NCBI GenBank assembly: GCA_033026295.1
Contig: CM065175.1
Span: 25,710,875 to 25,774,874, forward strand
Length of the DNA stretch: 64,000 nt
Direction: 5' to 3'
DNA from: Channa striata
Taxonomy: Eukaryota > Chordata > Actinopteri > Anabantiformes > Channidae
Shown piece by piece: positions 49,163-61,504 of this stretch. The notes beneath the pieces are model-generated. The model was not told the origin of the DNA, ran no database searches, and saw only the letters and a list, made by a program, of their open reading frames with translations. Both the position numbers and the translations under genes were made by a program. Numbering within the stretch: the first letter of the stretch is position 1; each line of letters opens with the position of its first letter.

Positions 49163-50599
49163 CTAAAGAGAAGAAACAAGCAGAAACATCCCGACATTAA
49201 AATGGAAACAGGAAGTCAATCTTTTTCTTCACTGCTCTCTTTCACTGAGGGCTTTATTAATCAATCTTTTGGAACATATGCTTAAATAACAGAAACAGCA
49301 ACAGGTATTTAAATTCAAAGTCCACATCCTTTTAATTTATGAGTTCTGTGGATCCAAAATTAAATTAACGTTTGGTAGTAGTTGAAATCTTTGCTGCAGA
49401 GTACGTTAACATTTTTTTCTGCTCTACATATTTATTTATATTTCTCAATCGTGTGACTTTATGGAACAGACAACAGTTGTGACATGACAATAAACTGAGA
49501 ATGTGTGTGTGTGTCGTCTTCTGCAACAAATGGTGTGAATAGAAATGTGTCTGTAGCAGCGAATGTCGAAACACTGTCAACCGCCCACAGCTGTTACGAA
49601 TACTTGCTCAGATCTGAATTCGTCTTTATTTACTCTATTCCTTTGTCAGTTTTGCACACAACAACAAAAAATTATCTGACAACCTCCATGACATGTCAGT
49701 GAGAACAGGTGGACCGCAGGAAAACCAGACAGGAACACACAACAAATCCTGCCCTCAGTCCTAGTGAGGCTCTAATTTTTATTATGTTACAACATTTTTG
49801 TATTTACATAACAAATATGACCAAAATGTTGGTGTCATGTTGTTGCTGGCTCCTTTGAATTAAGATATGATTTACCTTTGTTTTTCCTTTTATGTCGTTA
49901 CTTGAGTAAAAATGAATTCCTCTGAGCAAGCTTGAACTAGTTACCACCCTGCGGTTTTGTGCCAAGCAGCCAAGTTGCAGTTTACATCCATTTTGGTCCA
50001 GAGTCATAATCACTTCATCCTGGAGTCCAACTGAATGTTTGTGCTACATTTCATAAAATTCCCTCCTCCGAAGATATTGCACTGACGAGATCCAATAAAA
50101 CATATTGCCTCCGTCCACGGTGGATGCATAAAAATGACACTTGTTTGACTATTTACAAAGGAGACACAAACTTATTTGGGAGAAATGTAAATTTTTTAAA
50201 GAAATATTGAAAAAACAATATCACACGACTACAAACTACTAATCGTGAACCCAGAAATGGACAGAAATCCTGCATGACACCTGGGTCTCTGTTGCTCCGA
50301 GTTTTTTTTATTTTAATCTTCTTGCCTTGTGATTTCCACAACTTTATGGACGTGCAACACAACATCACTGCAATTAAACTTTAGACAAATGTTACTGTAA
50401 TTCTGAGGGAGGTTTTTTAACGTCTAGGAACAAAACTTGAGCAACGGATACGGAAACGGAGACACACACAAACCTGAACAACCGACAAGTGTGGCCAGAA
50501 GAGAACACACCAAACCGAGTCCGAACCAGATCCTTTAATGTACACACACACTTACAGTATGCTAAGCATCACCAGGCAAGGTGACGACTGATGACCACA

Positions 50600-50630
50600 C
50601 TGAGAGAGAGAGAGAGACAGAGAGAGAGAC

Positions 50631-50677
<47 letters not shown>

Positions 50678-50700
50678 CAGAGAGAGAGAAAGAGAGAGGA
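50600..50700. repeat. (GA)n / (GAGACA)n purine repeat
   Basis: Mostly GA dinucleotides with ACAG interruptions, flanked downstream by CA (50789-50820) and TG (50888-50929) tracts. Confidence 0.97.
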
Positions 50701-50786
50701 AGCAAACGAGCTGGAGAAGGAAAAGCAGAGCTCAAATACGGACAGAGAGGAAAGGATATATTACAGCTAATGGGTCCATGCAGTCA

Positions 50787-50788
<2 letters not shown>

Positions 50789-50820
<32 letters not shown>
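50789..50820. repeat. (CA)n microsatellite
   Basis: Uninterrupted. Confidence 0.98.
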
Positions 50821-50822
<2 letters not shown>

Positions 50823-50885
50823 GCAGTGTGGTGGTGTAATGGGCCGTGTTGTTTCTGAGCTCGGCCTGTTACAGGTGACTGAAGC

Positions 50886-50887
<2 letters not shown>

Positions 50888-50929
<42 letters not shown>
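50888..50929. repeat. (TG)n microsatellite
   Basis: Uninterrupted, 68 bases from the CA tract and complementary to it. Confidence 0.98.
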
Positions 50930-50931
<2 letters not shown>

Positions 50932-51597
50932 TAATGGAAAAAGTGTAAAAAATGAAAGTGAGGAGTCTGGTGTTGCAAATTGAGCTTCTGTGTTTATTTC
51001 TAACTGCATTAAATTCACGAGCTCCCGGGGCCTCGCTGACCTTTTTCTCAACATCAGGACACACAAACAGCCGAGGGCGAGACGAGGCCTGTGAACTGGG
51101 GACAGACGGTGCCCAAGGAGGAGACATGGATGAGAGGAGATGAAAGGAGAGACCGCGACACACTATGAGACGTCTCTCCCTCCTTCTCCCACACACCTCA
51201 CCTCGTCCCACCATCCAATCCGTCCTGTTGCTCTGTCCGTTTTTCCTTCTGTATGACAAGCGGACCAACACGCATCAGTACTGAACATCGTCGACCACTC
51301 TCACTACATTCAGACATTGTGCACTCGCACGCCGTGTTACTTCTAGGCCTTTAAAGCGGGTCACGTCTCCTACGCTGTAGCTGTTGAGGAATGTGTTTCG
51401 TTTCAGCTTTCTAAAAGATGCTTTTAATATTCCAATTTGTTCATTCACAGCACGTTTTTTGGTTTTGTTCTATTGGTATTTGACAACTTTCGACATTTCC
51501 GAGGGGCCTGCATCTGCCTTTCATTGCTAAATCCTGGGTTGTGCAATTACATGTTCGCTGGCTTTTTAACTGCAAACGTGTTTTAACAAAAACAAGT

Positions 51598-51720
51598 TTT
51601 GTTCTTGTCTGAAGGTTCTCAATCGTCCAGGTTTGGTCGACTGGTCTTTATTCTTCAGGCTATAAAATAAGAATAAGCTGCTTGAAGACGTAGCGAGACA
51701 CGTCGACCCGACTCGGCTTG
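51598..51720 (+). mobile_element. Possible teleost repeat relic
   Basis: GTCTGAAGGTTCTCAATCGT, CCAGG and GCTTGAAGACGTAGCGAGACAC resemble, with many changes, a fish repeat containing TTCTCAGTCGTCCAGG and GAAGACGTTTCGCCACTCATC. Weak recognition. Confidence 0.3.
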
Positions 51721-54700
51721 TGACTGTTTTGTCGCTGTCGCTGTTACATTTTTTATTATTTCACGACGACGTGTCTGGTGAATTTAAAGCTGCAGAAACA
51801 CCGGTGCTCACACTAAGACGCATAAATATCTCCGTCCTCCCTCTGACGTCTTCTCTTAATTTGTGCACCTTTGTCGTCTGGCTTCCTCTCCTAAATCTTG
51901 CTTCTTTGCGTTTCACCTTGGCCCTGCTCTTTCCCCCCTCCCCTGTCGTCCTGTCTGTCAGCAGAAGGCTTTTAACCTCTGTGCCCCGGAGGTCGGCGCA
52001 GTCAGACTGGTTTAAGTGCTTTAAGTGTTCCCAGGCCCATTAAGACCAACAAACAACACCGAAGACGACACAAAGTAATCCCTGCTGCGCTCTGTTTTCG
52101 TCCGTCTCTCCACATCCATCTCTGTCTCTTTTCGGCTTGTCATCATGTATTCTGGCACATCTGGACGGGGCTTCATTACTCCTCCCCCCTTCTCTTTCAC
52201 AGCTTTTTCACGTTTCTACTTTCATCTCAAACATCATCAACTCTATTTTCCTATTGTGCGTCCAGGGCTGCCACCTCTTCATTTCAAACACCTTATTCAT
52301 CATCATTGTCAGATCTTTAGTTCCTCTGCAACCGGGGGCAGGTTGCTCCTCCTCACTCTATCACCACTCTCCCTTTCCTTGTAAATTCCTTTCATTTGAC
52401 ATTTCTGTGCCCAGTTTTGGGAACATTTGCATGTTTTGTGTGTGAAGGATTAAAAAGTGCATCCACTGGTTGGCTGAGGGCTGAATCCTACGTGTATGAC
52501 ACTGAAATATCCTTTTTATTAATAACTGTATGCGTTTCCCCTCTGAGCTATGCGCTGACCTTAAAACACAGATCCTGGTTTTCTCCTCTCAGGCAAATGC
52601 ATCTTAGAAACAGTTGCAGAAGGGCTCACTTCTCCCCTTCTCTCTACCTTCTCATTTTCCTCTACTTTAATCTCTCCCAATCTTCTCCACTTTGCACGCC
52701 CCTCCTTTTAAAATCCCAGAGGTAGAATTTTCAGAACACTAAGAACGTGAGGTGTTAACACAGTCTGCAGGTTCTGTTTCTGGGTCCCGTGTAATGCGCA
52801 CAGCCACGCATGCCTCGTTCCAATGACTGGAAAACAATGAGTGGAGATATTTCAGTATTATTTCAGTAAAAACTGGTTGAAATGGTTCATAACATTCTAC
52901 TTGACAGCTCAGGTTAAACTGACTACTGACTGTTTGGAGGAGGTTAGAGGTCAAGAGCCGTGGAGATAGTTCTATAGGCACAAGGAGATCAGGAAGCGGC
53001 ATGTATTTGTTTGTGGAACTTTTCTCAGCCGTGTGCAAATAATATAAAAAGCCAAAGAGTGAGAGAAAAATAAATCTAGATGGTAAATTTGTTCCCAATC
53101 GGTTACACTTTTCCCTGAATTAATGTGCAAAGGTCTTTGTGTATAACAACACATTTAATCACACCCAAAGGCCAACGGAGGAATCTGGGGTGTTAAACAC
53201 CGACCTTTGATCTCTGCGGGTCAGGATCAGGTCAGATCTCCGTGTTGGGTCTGTTTTTTAAACAACTAACCAGATCCAAACTCAGAGATAAACTGTCTGA
53301 CAAGAGGAAGTTTCTTTCAAAACTGCTTTTAGTATTAGAATTGGTTTCCTTGCAGGGTTTGAATGTTTTAAGCCTGGATCTCCATGTGATGGATGGAGAT
53401 GACGACAGTGAGGATAGTTTGGTAAAAATGTTTATATATTTATATATTGATTTGTTAATCAAAATTTGAAAACACAACAACAAACTTTTCCAAAAGGCCC
53501 CAGAACAGGTTTGTGCGTGTGCGTCTCACTGTTACACTCGCTGAACACACAGAACATACAGACACAAACTGACTCCCTGTAGAAATGTATTAGACGAGTT
53601 TTTGAACAACCTATTTTAACATTTGGATTTGAAATTCTGACCAGGATTTGGTCAGAGAAGCATTTTAACATTAAATATTGGCAAACTGTACAACGATATC
53701 ATAAAGACGGCTCTTTCAAATGGACACATGTGGCTGATCCCTTTGAACTTAACTAGACATGTAAGGTTTAGTTTTTAAGGCATCACCACATGTTTCTACA
53801 GGTAACATCAGCTTGTGAAAGACCTACTGAACATTTCACAAACCAAAAATATTATTTCACTTATTGTTAAAGTAACTTTGAACCACCGATAATATTCCAA
53901 ACTTAGAATGTGGACATGGTCTTTGGGCTTTTTTTTCCAGGAGTGTTTTGTACTTTGGTTGATGTGCAGCACATTTTAATTTTGACTTTTCGATTTGTGG
54001 AAATGATTGAAACTATGCAAAATTCAAGCCCTGTATGACTGACCATTAAAGCTATTTTTAAATAATTTTAAATAATCTTATTGTAAGTTTTGGAACGCTG
54101 TCTTTGATAAGTGTGTGATACAACAGAGGAAGGCCGCCATCGGCCCATGCAAAGAGGGAAGGACTGGAAGTTGAAAAAGAGGTAGAAGAGGAAAAGAAAG
54201 ATGGAAAGAAAATGAAGCAGATGGGAAGAATAAAGATATCAGTGCAGCATGACAAATGAAAGAGAAGCAGCAGAAAAAGAAGAAAAAGCAAAGAGGAAAA
54301 GAGAAAAGGGTGGAGACAAGGAAGGAAAGAGTCAAAGTAGGAGAGAGGGGAGTGAGGGGAAACAAAGGAGGCAGTGTGTGGCGAGCAGGGGATCGAGTCG
54401 CCATCTGAAAGGAATAAAAACTAAAATAACAATAAAAGTCAGAAGGTGCTACCTCCCCTCCTCTTCCTCACACACTGAACAGCACCATGCATCACCACTT
54501 TTATTGTCCTTTGTCTTTTCTGAAGCACTTTGTGAGAAATCCACACTAACCGATTTGAAAATAAACAAGGCTTGACATTCACACTTGTCCTGAGCACATA
54601 CACTCTCACGAACAAGTCTGGACGCACACCGAGCCAGAGAATCAAAGACACATGGGACGGCAGAGGCGGGCGAACACACACACACACACACACGTTCGTC

Positions 54701-54860
54701 CGCTGTCGTAGAAGAATACAAATTGGTTTTGTTGTGAGAGCACGTCTGTTTAAACCTGTGTAAGAACATTTGGTGTGATGAAGGTAAAGTGTACAGAGCA
54801 GCAACACAAGCAGACGCAGCGATAAGAGATAAAGTGATGACGAGAAGCAGTGAAGCAGTC

Positions 54861-54874
54861 GGGGGGGGGGGGGG
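54861..54874. repeat. G14 homopolymer
   Basis: Fourteen G in a row, an uncommon homopolymer and a likely sequencing-error site. Confidence 0.95.
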
Positions 54875-57800
54875 TGTCACAGCGGCCGTGCTGCTGTTAT
54901 TAGTGTTGCTAGTGTTTGTCTAAATTGCAGCCACATTTTTCCATAACACCCACTGCTTTGTCATTTCTACTTGTGTCTGTTCATTGTCGCTGCTGGTGCT
55001 TATATTCTGCACAAAAATGGTTCCGATGACTCATCAAATGACATCAGAATAGAAAAGGGTAAAGGAGAACCAGGAGCAGCAGAGGAATTGTATGAACATT
55101 AGAGGGACGTGCCGTTAAAACGATCAAACGACATTCACATGTTTCTACACTTCTTACTTTTTATATTTGCTCTTTGAACATTTAGTTAACCTACACTAAT
55201 AGTTATTATTTGTTTCCACGTGATAAGATAATAGGGGATTGGAGCACTTTTTTGTTGTTATGAATTAATTTATGTTACAATCTCCCAACGTGTCAACATG
55301 TATGACGTTTTAATACGATAAATGTGTTTATATTGCACTTTATCACTGTGAGCTTTCATTAGCAGGACAACTGAACTGCAAACATAATTGTATCTTGTGG
55401 CAAAGTTGGTAAGTTGGTGAAATGCTCAATGAGCGGGTGGGCGTGGTCAGAGCCTGGTCGTTAATGGGGTCGTGGTGGGAGAGATGGCCGACACTTGTTG
55501 AGGGGGAAGACAAAGGAAACTTCTGCGGGATCCTGTGGAATTTTCAAAAGTTTCCTCAGTCTTCCTCTAGAAAAAGACTTTTCTATTTTGAGTTGCATGT
55601 TCCTGTATCGTTAAAATGAACTGAACAAAACTCGTGAACAGGAACAACTGGAGCAGCAAAAGCGAGCATACCGGAGCAGACCCGTATGGCAACGGAACAA
55701 ATTGTCGGGCCAGCACAGTTGTCGGAGGCCTGTCACGGTTCACGATGGAGCTGGAACTCTGGAGAAAGGTCACGGCCTCAGTGACCCAGTGTGACTGCCG
55801 GCCTCGTGCCGACTCTTGATACTGGCGAATATGTACCACATCACATATGCTCATGTCACGACAGCCCGCGTGCTTCCATCCAACATGGAAGTGGTGACTG
55901 TGACAAGAAACATGATGTTGGACAGTAAGAGCCGATGTCTGGGAACATTTGACCTATGCTGTCCAGTACTGACATATTTGCAACTGCCGTATATTGGAAT
56001 TACTTACATTGAAAGTTAATTTCTTGCAAAAACTACTTAAGTTTGCACTTTAGTTGAACAGAAACCTAATTTTTAGTAATACTGTAATATGGTTTTCTAA
56101 CTTCCAGTGACATCAGAATGTCACTGGAACACTGGGGTTGTTAAAAAATGCATGAATTGGAAAAGCTAAAAAAAAAAAAACAACCCTAATTAAATATTTC
56201 CTGGTAGTCAAATTCAGTTTATACTGTTTGGTGTTTTAATTGGTGATAGTCTGCACGGTTTACATGCAGGACAATAAATCCCCTACTGTCCACATACTGG
56301 GGAGTGATTTTCTGGACAAAATCATAAAGTAAACACTGACTCAGTAACATGGATACAGCTCCTCTAAGCGGAGTCCAGGCATAAATTAAAACAGAGGCCG
56401 TTTCTATTAATTCATTTTCCAGGTCTGTAACGGATGTGAAGCCATTAGCTCAGACCCAGATCTGCCCACTGAGGGTCAGCCATGGTGGTCCTGCTGCTTC
56501 AAAGCTAAGCCAGGCCACTCTGGGCCAAAGTGGGCCAGTTAGGTGTAAGAGGAGAGAAATTCAAAATGACAGGGAAAATGTGCGTGTGTTGTACTGCTTA
56601 TGTTTCATATGCAGGAAGACAAAAGAGCGTGACATAAACACACACGCAGTTACTTTACTCCAACTGTGTGCGCGTGTCTATTTTTAGCTCTGGGGAGTCA
56701 GACACGTGTTGAGCATCCTTGGTAAAGGATGTAAAAGTATTTGCAGGATTTGGGTGTGTGTCTCTGTCAGCGTCTGTGTGTCTCCACGTGTGCGCGTCAG
56801 AAAGGCTTCTGAATTCGACCCAATCGCCCGCTACCTAAACCCGTGTAAACAAAGCTCTGTTCAGCGGTGTAAATGTGACGGGGCAGTGACTCACAGCCTG
56901 CCATCTTCCACATAAACAGCTCTGCTGTCAAGGAGAAAAACTCAACAGAACCCAACCAACCAGATGGATCCAGACGCTTTTTAGGATTATTGTTTCAGCT
57001 TCTTTTAAAGTCACTTACTTTTGATTAAATGTGAGCTTTTCACCGTCCCATGAGTAATGGAAGCCATCACTGTTGTAACAAAGTGCTTTGTCAGCTAACA
57101 GCGTATGTTATAATTACAACACACTTACACAACTGTATAAATGTTTTAGGGACTAAGAGTGAACCACAAATTAAAAAAATAATACGAAAATCCTGAAAAG
57201 TTCAGTATAAAGAATCTGAACATTCAGGCTAACAATGATTGACAAGTGCCGGCTAATCTGCAGCAACAGCAATAAAATAGACCAAAACAATGTGAAATAA
57301 ATGATTCTAGGATCATTTCAATGAACAACTGGAAATACGGGTGAAGTGTATTTATGTTTAAATATGTCATTGTTATGAGCGGAGCACTGAAAATTCGTGG
57401 CGTTTGCACTGACAATTGTGGAACTCGTGTAGTGGCTGTGCACATAAGAACGCACTGCGGTAAAACACGTAACATTTCTGCACAGACACGTCATGAATCA
57501 TGGGGAAGCAGTGGTCAGTTTGATTCAGCGCTCCGAATAAATGGATGGTGTTCCAACTGCCTGAGAATGCTGCTCACATCTTGAAATCATAAGTTCACAA
57601 TCCATACTGGTCGTTTTAAACAAAAAAAAGTCTTAGTGACTACTGCTCTGTGATGAATGATGGTTTCAGCAAATGTTGGGAGATGTTTTGCAGGAAGGAA
57701 AATAGAGGATATTTTTCTGGTGTCGATCCAGGTCCTGTGTCTGTGTGAAATGGCTTCAAAATTAGTATAACCTCTGTAATCTCAAGTGGGATTTACACCC

Positions 57801-59935
57801 TTCTAGTTATAATTCTAGTAATTACAGGACAATTTGACAGTAATGTGTTTGTAATAAATTTCAACCAAAAACAGCAATGAGGTCAAGCACTGACATTCTT
57901 GTAGTGAGGGCCTTATAATAAAAAAAAAGCAATTTAAATTCATCGTACTGATGCAATTAGCAGCATTCAGAGCGGATGACAGATGCTCAGAGCTGCATTC
58001 GCACCAAACTTTTTTTTAATGCTTGGCCACATTTTCTTCCTTTAGGGTGTTGTTCGACTTGAACCATGATTTATTCGGAGGAGTCATCGTGTTTTTACAC
58101 AAAACAATCCATCTGAAAAATGGATTAACGCTGAAACATGTACGACATCCTCGTCATGTCGCTGAAATGTGGCATTTACAGTTGTTACTTTGACCACCAC
58201 AAAAAAAAAAAGGGATTAAAACCAGTCAAGCCTGGAAAGTAACTCGTCTTCCTGCAATAGCAACATTACATGAGGTGCACCGTTTACAGGGATCATTTCA
58301 ATAATTACGAATATGGACAATTATGAGCTATGTGGGTCCACAGCCAGTAGTTTACCAAAGTCTCTGAGCTCGACTAAACTCTCAGTTTCATTGTTTTGCT
58401 CCTACAGAACAAAGGGATCTGAGCTCCGGTGGTCAAGCAGTTCTACCAAGAGAATAACTACAAAAATGCGACAAAACGCAATGGATCTTATGAAACATGG
58501 AGACAAATGTCACCATCTGGCAGCGTGGATAGCCGAGGACCATAAAACCAGAACAAGTCTGGAATAATGGTCATGAGCCTTGTAGCAATATGTTCTCAAA
58601 AGCAAGTTTACAAGACTGAAACTATTTTGTTGTCACAAGAGCCTCTTACCCAGCAGGATAAGCAGCCACAGAAACTCTGTCTAATAATGCATCACTTTGA
58701 GTCACTTTCAGCAATAAAAAACAAAAAAAAAAAGATCCACATGCTCGAAGACAGAAAACAAACTGTTAGCGTGATGTAACGCAGACTGCATTTACAGTCC
58801 AACTTCATCTGAAGACTAACAAGCACAACAGGGCTTCAACACCACCGGGGTTGAAGTTTAATTTCCAGTGGGGCCACAGATTTTTAAAATGTGTGTAGCC
58901 TCTGATAAAATCCTGCCACGACTGCTTTACATTTCCCACTGTAAAATATCTGCTTGCACATCGACACGCACACAGAGGTGGAAAGAGTCAACAGAGAAAG
59001 CAGAGAATGTACAGACTCGGCTGCGTAACAGCTCAACACCACTGATTAGCAGCGTGTTAAAGGATGCTGATGTTCTTTTAATGAGCTGACAGCAGATATC
59101 AGAGTTTGGGCTTAGAAGGTTTTGTGTGCGCAGCGTCTGGGTGACCGAGATCAAAGCTGCTGCCGTCTGGTCGAGGTGACCAAGTCTAACACGCACACCG
59201 TAAAGAACTGAACAAATACTCTCACACATGCCAGTTTGTGCGTTCAGACTGTGGACATGGATGTGATGAAGCAAGGTTTTATTTCAGGAGACCTTCAGTT
59301 GACTTACTTTAAATCGTTTCCTTCATCCTGTTTGTCTCTAAACGAGATTTTCTGCACAAAAGCAACAAAAACCGACTGACTGTTGCTCAGCGGTTCCATG
59401 TTTACTTATGATGAATGCTTTTGGCCATCCGACCATTATTACGTGGCTACAAATTTCACCTGCTAAACTAAATCAAACACATATGGCTTTTGTCTGGATT
59501 AGTTATCAGCGTGAACGTGTAAACAAACGATTCCTCCTTTCTACGACATTGAAAAGCACTCCAGGAGGAGAACAGTTCCCTTTAACCTCAATGATTATCA
59601 ATCTCTAAATCGCAGTAATTGACTCTGATGTTATCAAAGTTGGTCCTTATTTCAAATATAATCCATTCATGCTGCAAGAAAAGGTAGAGGAAAAGAACAG
59701 ATATCTCACAACCTGAGTGGCTAAAACGAGATCCCATCTCGAGTGAAAGAAGGAAATCGGTTTTGCTCCATTAATTTCATGGAACGGAACATTTGTCTGT
59801 GTTTGTTCGATAAAGGAACTGTGATGATTTTAAACACCTGTACACTAGAATGGAAACTAAAAGACATACACGCCCAACGGAAATGTCATGAACACATCCA
59901 CAAACACCATGAACTCACACTCGCATTATACTGAC

Positions 59936-60038
59936 CAATGGGCTCCAAGACAAACTGGTCCTGAGAGACGGCCAGAGGAGGTCGAATGCTGATGGTCAGC
60001 TTAGAGGACGGTACCACACAAGTGGCCTTCACCTTCAC
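59936..60038 (-). CDS. bbs9: BBS9 coding exon, 5th in window (GAE domain)
   Basis: Opens after CTGTCCAG and closes ATT-G before GTCAGT. The 34 codons begin VKVKATCVVPSSKLTISI and continue RPPLAVSQDQFVLEPI. The PPL...DQF pattern is characteristic of BBS9 (human about 443-477). This is the first half of the GAE (gamma-adaptin-ear-like) beta-sandwich, which in BBSome structures packs against other subunits. It begins at phase 0 and ends with one base (G) that joins GC of the next exon to give glycine. Confidence 0.95.
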
Positions 60039-60125
60039 CTGGACAGAGAAGGACAATCATTGAAAGGGAGTGAAGGTCCAGAAAGCACAAGATAACAAAG
60101 TCGTTAACGTGCGACTGCAGCTCAC

Positions 60126-60179
60126 CTGTACGGTCACAGACGGGACAGGCAGGCCGTCAACATCCTGAATAAGGGCTCG
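60126..60179 (-). CDS. bbs9: BBS9 coding exon, 4th in window (GAE entry)
   Basis: A 54-base exon (18 complete codons, phase 0 on both sides) between a TCCACAG acceptor and a GTGAGC donor. It reads RALIQDVDGLPVPSVTVQ, and the PSVTV segment matches the human residues of about 438-442 at the first strand of the GAE domain. It is separated from the next exon by only 86 bases, the shortest intron in the window. Skipping it would keep frame but remove the entry strand of GAE. Confidence 0.93.
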
Positions 60180-60280
60180 CTGTGGACAGAGACGAGACAC
60201 GATGAATACGTCTGTGTGTTTGAGCCGGCGGTCGAAATGTGTGAGAGTGCAGGTATCTCTGCCTGTGTGTGTTAGTTCAC

Positions 60281-60357
60281 CGAGGGGCTGTCCACGCTGG
60301 AGGAGACGGAAGCTGTAACGATCAGGTCTTCCGCCGCGTCATTTTTGGGTAGGATGT
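60281..60357 (-). CDS. bbs9: BBS9 coding exon, 3rd in window (variable linker)
   Basis: This exon follows a TTTTCAG acceptor and ends CCC-TCG before GTGAAC. With the G carried over from the previous exon it reads DILPKNDAAEDLIVTASVSS and then SVDSPS. It is the least conserved part seen here: the human equivalent (about residues 400-425) is also Asp/Ser-rich but differs in sequence. It links the coiled coil to the GAE domain. Its identity rests on exact phase agreement with both neighbours and on matching length and position, not on strong residue identity. An in-frame stop lies just beyond the donor, so reading through would truncate the protein. Confidence 0.85.
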
Positions 60358-60864
60358 CTGAAAACACAATGCGTTAGTTTAATCCCAATCACGCTTCTCA
60401 TATCACGAATGCAAGTGATTCGATTCACAAGCCTGGAGCTGCTCTGCAAACAAACGCACCACGATGGCTTGTATCATTCATATTAATGCTTCAGCTAAAA
60501 CATGTCAACAGTGAAAAAAACAAAACAAATATTTGCGAGTCACTGCAACTCAAATATTAAGTTCTTCTGACTTTGTGTTTTCTGGCTGTGTGTCAGATTA
60601 AATAAACCTCAACATCAGTTTTGACTCTGGTAACTTGTTGTGAACATTATTATTTCAGACATGAAGGACTAAAGACTTAAGAAAATAATTATTAAGTATG
60701 TACGCAAATACTAAAGCCTCCTGAGATCTCTTGACAGTTATGGTTTTACAGAAGCAGGCTCACATTAGCAGGGGTTTTGGATACTGGACTGGCTTCACAG
60801 AACTAGTGGCTGTGTGTGTGATTAATGTTGTATATTCCGTGCTTACACCCCAGCAGTCCCCCAC
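60358..60864 (-). other. bbs9: BBS9 intron, 0.5 kb
   Basis: Short AT-rich intron between the coiled-coil exon and the variable linker exon. No repeats of note and no additional exon needed: the phase passes directly from the G at 60865 to AC at 60357. Confidence 0.9.
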
Positions 60865-61046
60865 CTTGAGTCCTCGTGGCCTCTCTGATGATCTTCTGCA
60901 GCTTCTTCATCTCAGCTTCCACCTGCTCGTAGTCTGCCTCCCTGGCATCAACCTTGGGCGTGGAGAAGAAGGAGGGATCCGTCCCCATATATGAGCACAA
61001 CAGGTGACCATCGGAACTCAGACTGACCACAACTCCCTTCAACTCC
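60865..61046 (-). CDS. bbs9: BBS9 coding exon, 2nd in window (end of propeller and coiled coil)
   Basis: This 182-base exon starts after a TTTCCAG acceptor and ends CAA-G before a GTGGGG donor, which is a weaker donor than its neighbours. The first half reads ELKGVVVSLSSDGHLLCSYM, the final beta-propeller blade with the strongly conserved SDGHL segment. The second half is a charged amphipathic helix (VEAEMKKLQKIIREATRTQ), which in solved BBSome structures is the coiled-coil linker between propeller and GAE domain. It matches human residues of about 340-400. Phase 1 on both sides: one base completes a proline codon and one trailing G starts the next codon. Confidence 0.96.
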
Positions 61047-61131
61047 CTGGAAAGGTGGAAAATAAAGAGTGTCAAGCTGTAAGGATGCACATGTTAAAAG
61101 AACGTTTTAGGTTTATGGCAACACCCAGAAA

Positions 61132-61170
61132 CATACCGTAGCCACCCACCAGCTGGGTGGCTACGGTATG
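61132..61170. repeat. Perfect 17-base inverted repeat, 5-base loop
   Basis: Left arm CATACCGTAGCCACCCA (61132-61148) is the exact reverse complement of the right arm (61154-61170); the loop is CCAGC. It lies 86 bases on the intron side of the acceptor of the exon ending at 61046. Confidence 0.95.
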
Positions 61171-61322
61171 GTTATGGTGTGGGGTTAGGCCCCGGGGCAT
61201 TATGGGTTCTGGGGGTTGTATTTGTGTTGGCCGGCACTGCGAGGGAAAGTGCCGTGTTTGGGAGTGACCCTCACGGTGACCGGCCCATGATGGGGGTGTT
61301 TTGTTCATGTTTAAATAAAGCT

Positions 61323-61371
61323 GGCTGTCTCCGGTTGGAGACGGGGCAAGAGTCTCCAGTTGGAGACAGCC
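61323..61371. repeat. Nested inverted repeat
   Basis: Two GTCTCC-(n)GTTGGAGAC hairpins sit side by side (61327-61342 and 61352-61367). The outer arms GGCTGTCTCC (61323-61332) and GGAGACAGCC (61362-61371) are also exact complements, so either two small hairpins or one larger stem can form. Confidence 0.9.
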
Positions 61372-61490
61372 ATAAAAGACAAGAGCTCCCTCCCCTTGTT
61401 TGTCTGTTCGCCAGCTTGAGGTACTCGGGGTCGTGCAGCGTACGGTGCAAAGGTGACCTTACTTCCACCTGGGTAGCTTCCAGGTCAGGT

Positions 61491-61504
61491 TAGCGCGCTA
61501 GCGC
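61491..61504. repeat. Overlapping palindromes
   Basis: TAGCGCGCTA (61491-61500) and GCGCTAGCGC (61495-61504) are both perfect palindromes sharing six bases. Confidence 0.9.

Larger units (their letters stand above)
49163..59935 (-). other. bbs9: BBS9 intron, 10.8 kb
   Basis: Intron splitting the GAE-coding exons. It contains a GA repeat (50600-50700) with flanking CA (50789-50820) and TG (50888-50929) repeats, a possible repeat relic (51598-51720), a long pyrimidine-rich region (52080-52720), a purine-rich tract (54165-54375), a 14-base G run (54861-54874) and AT-rich sequence from about 55.1 to 58.9 kb. I recognise no exon or RNA gene. Confidence 0.85.

Noticed and set aside
61132..61170. 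microRNA precursor
   Set aside because: 17-base stem with a 5-base loop is too short for a canonical precursor and looks like an element end.
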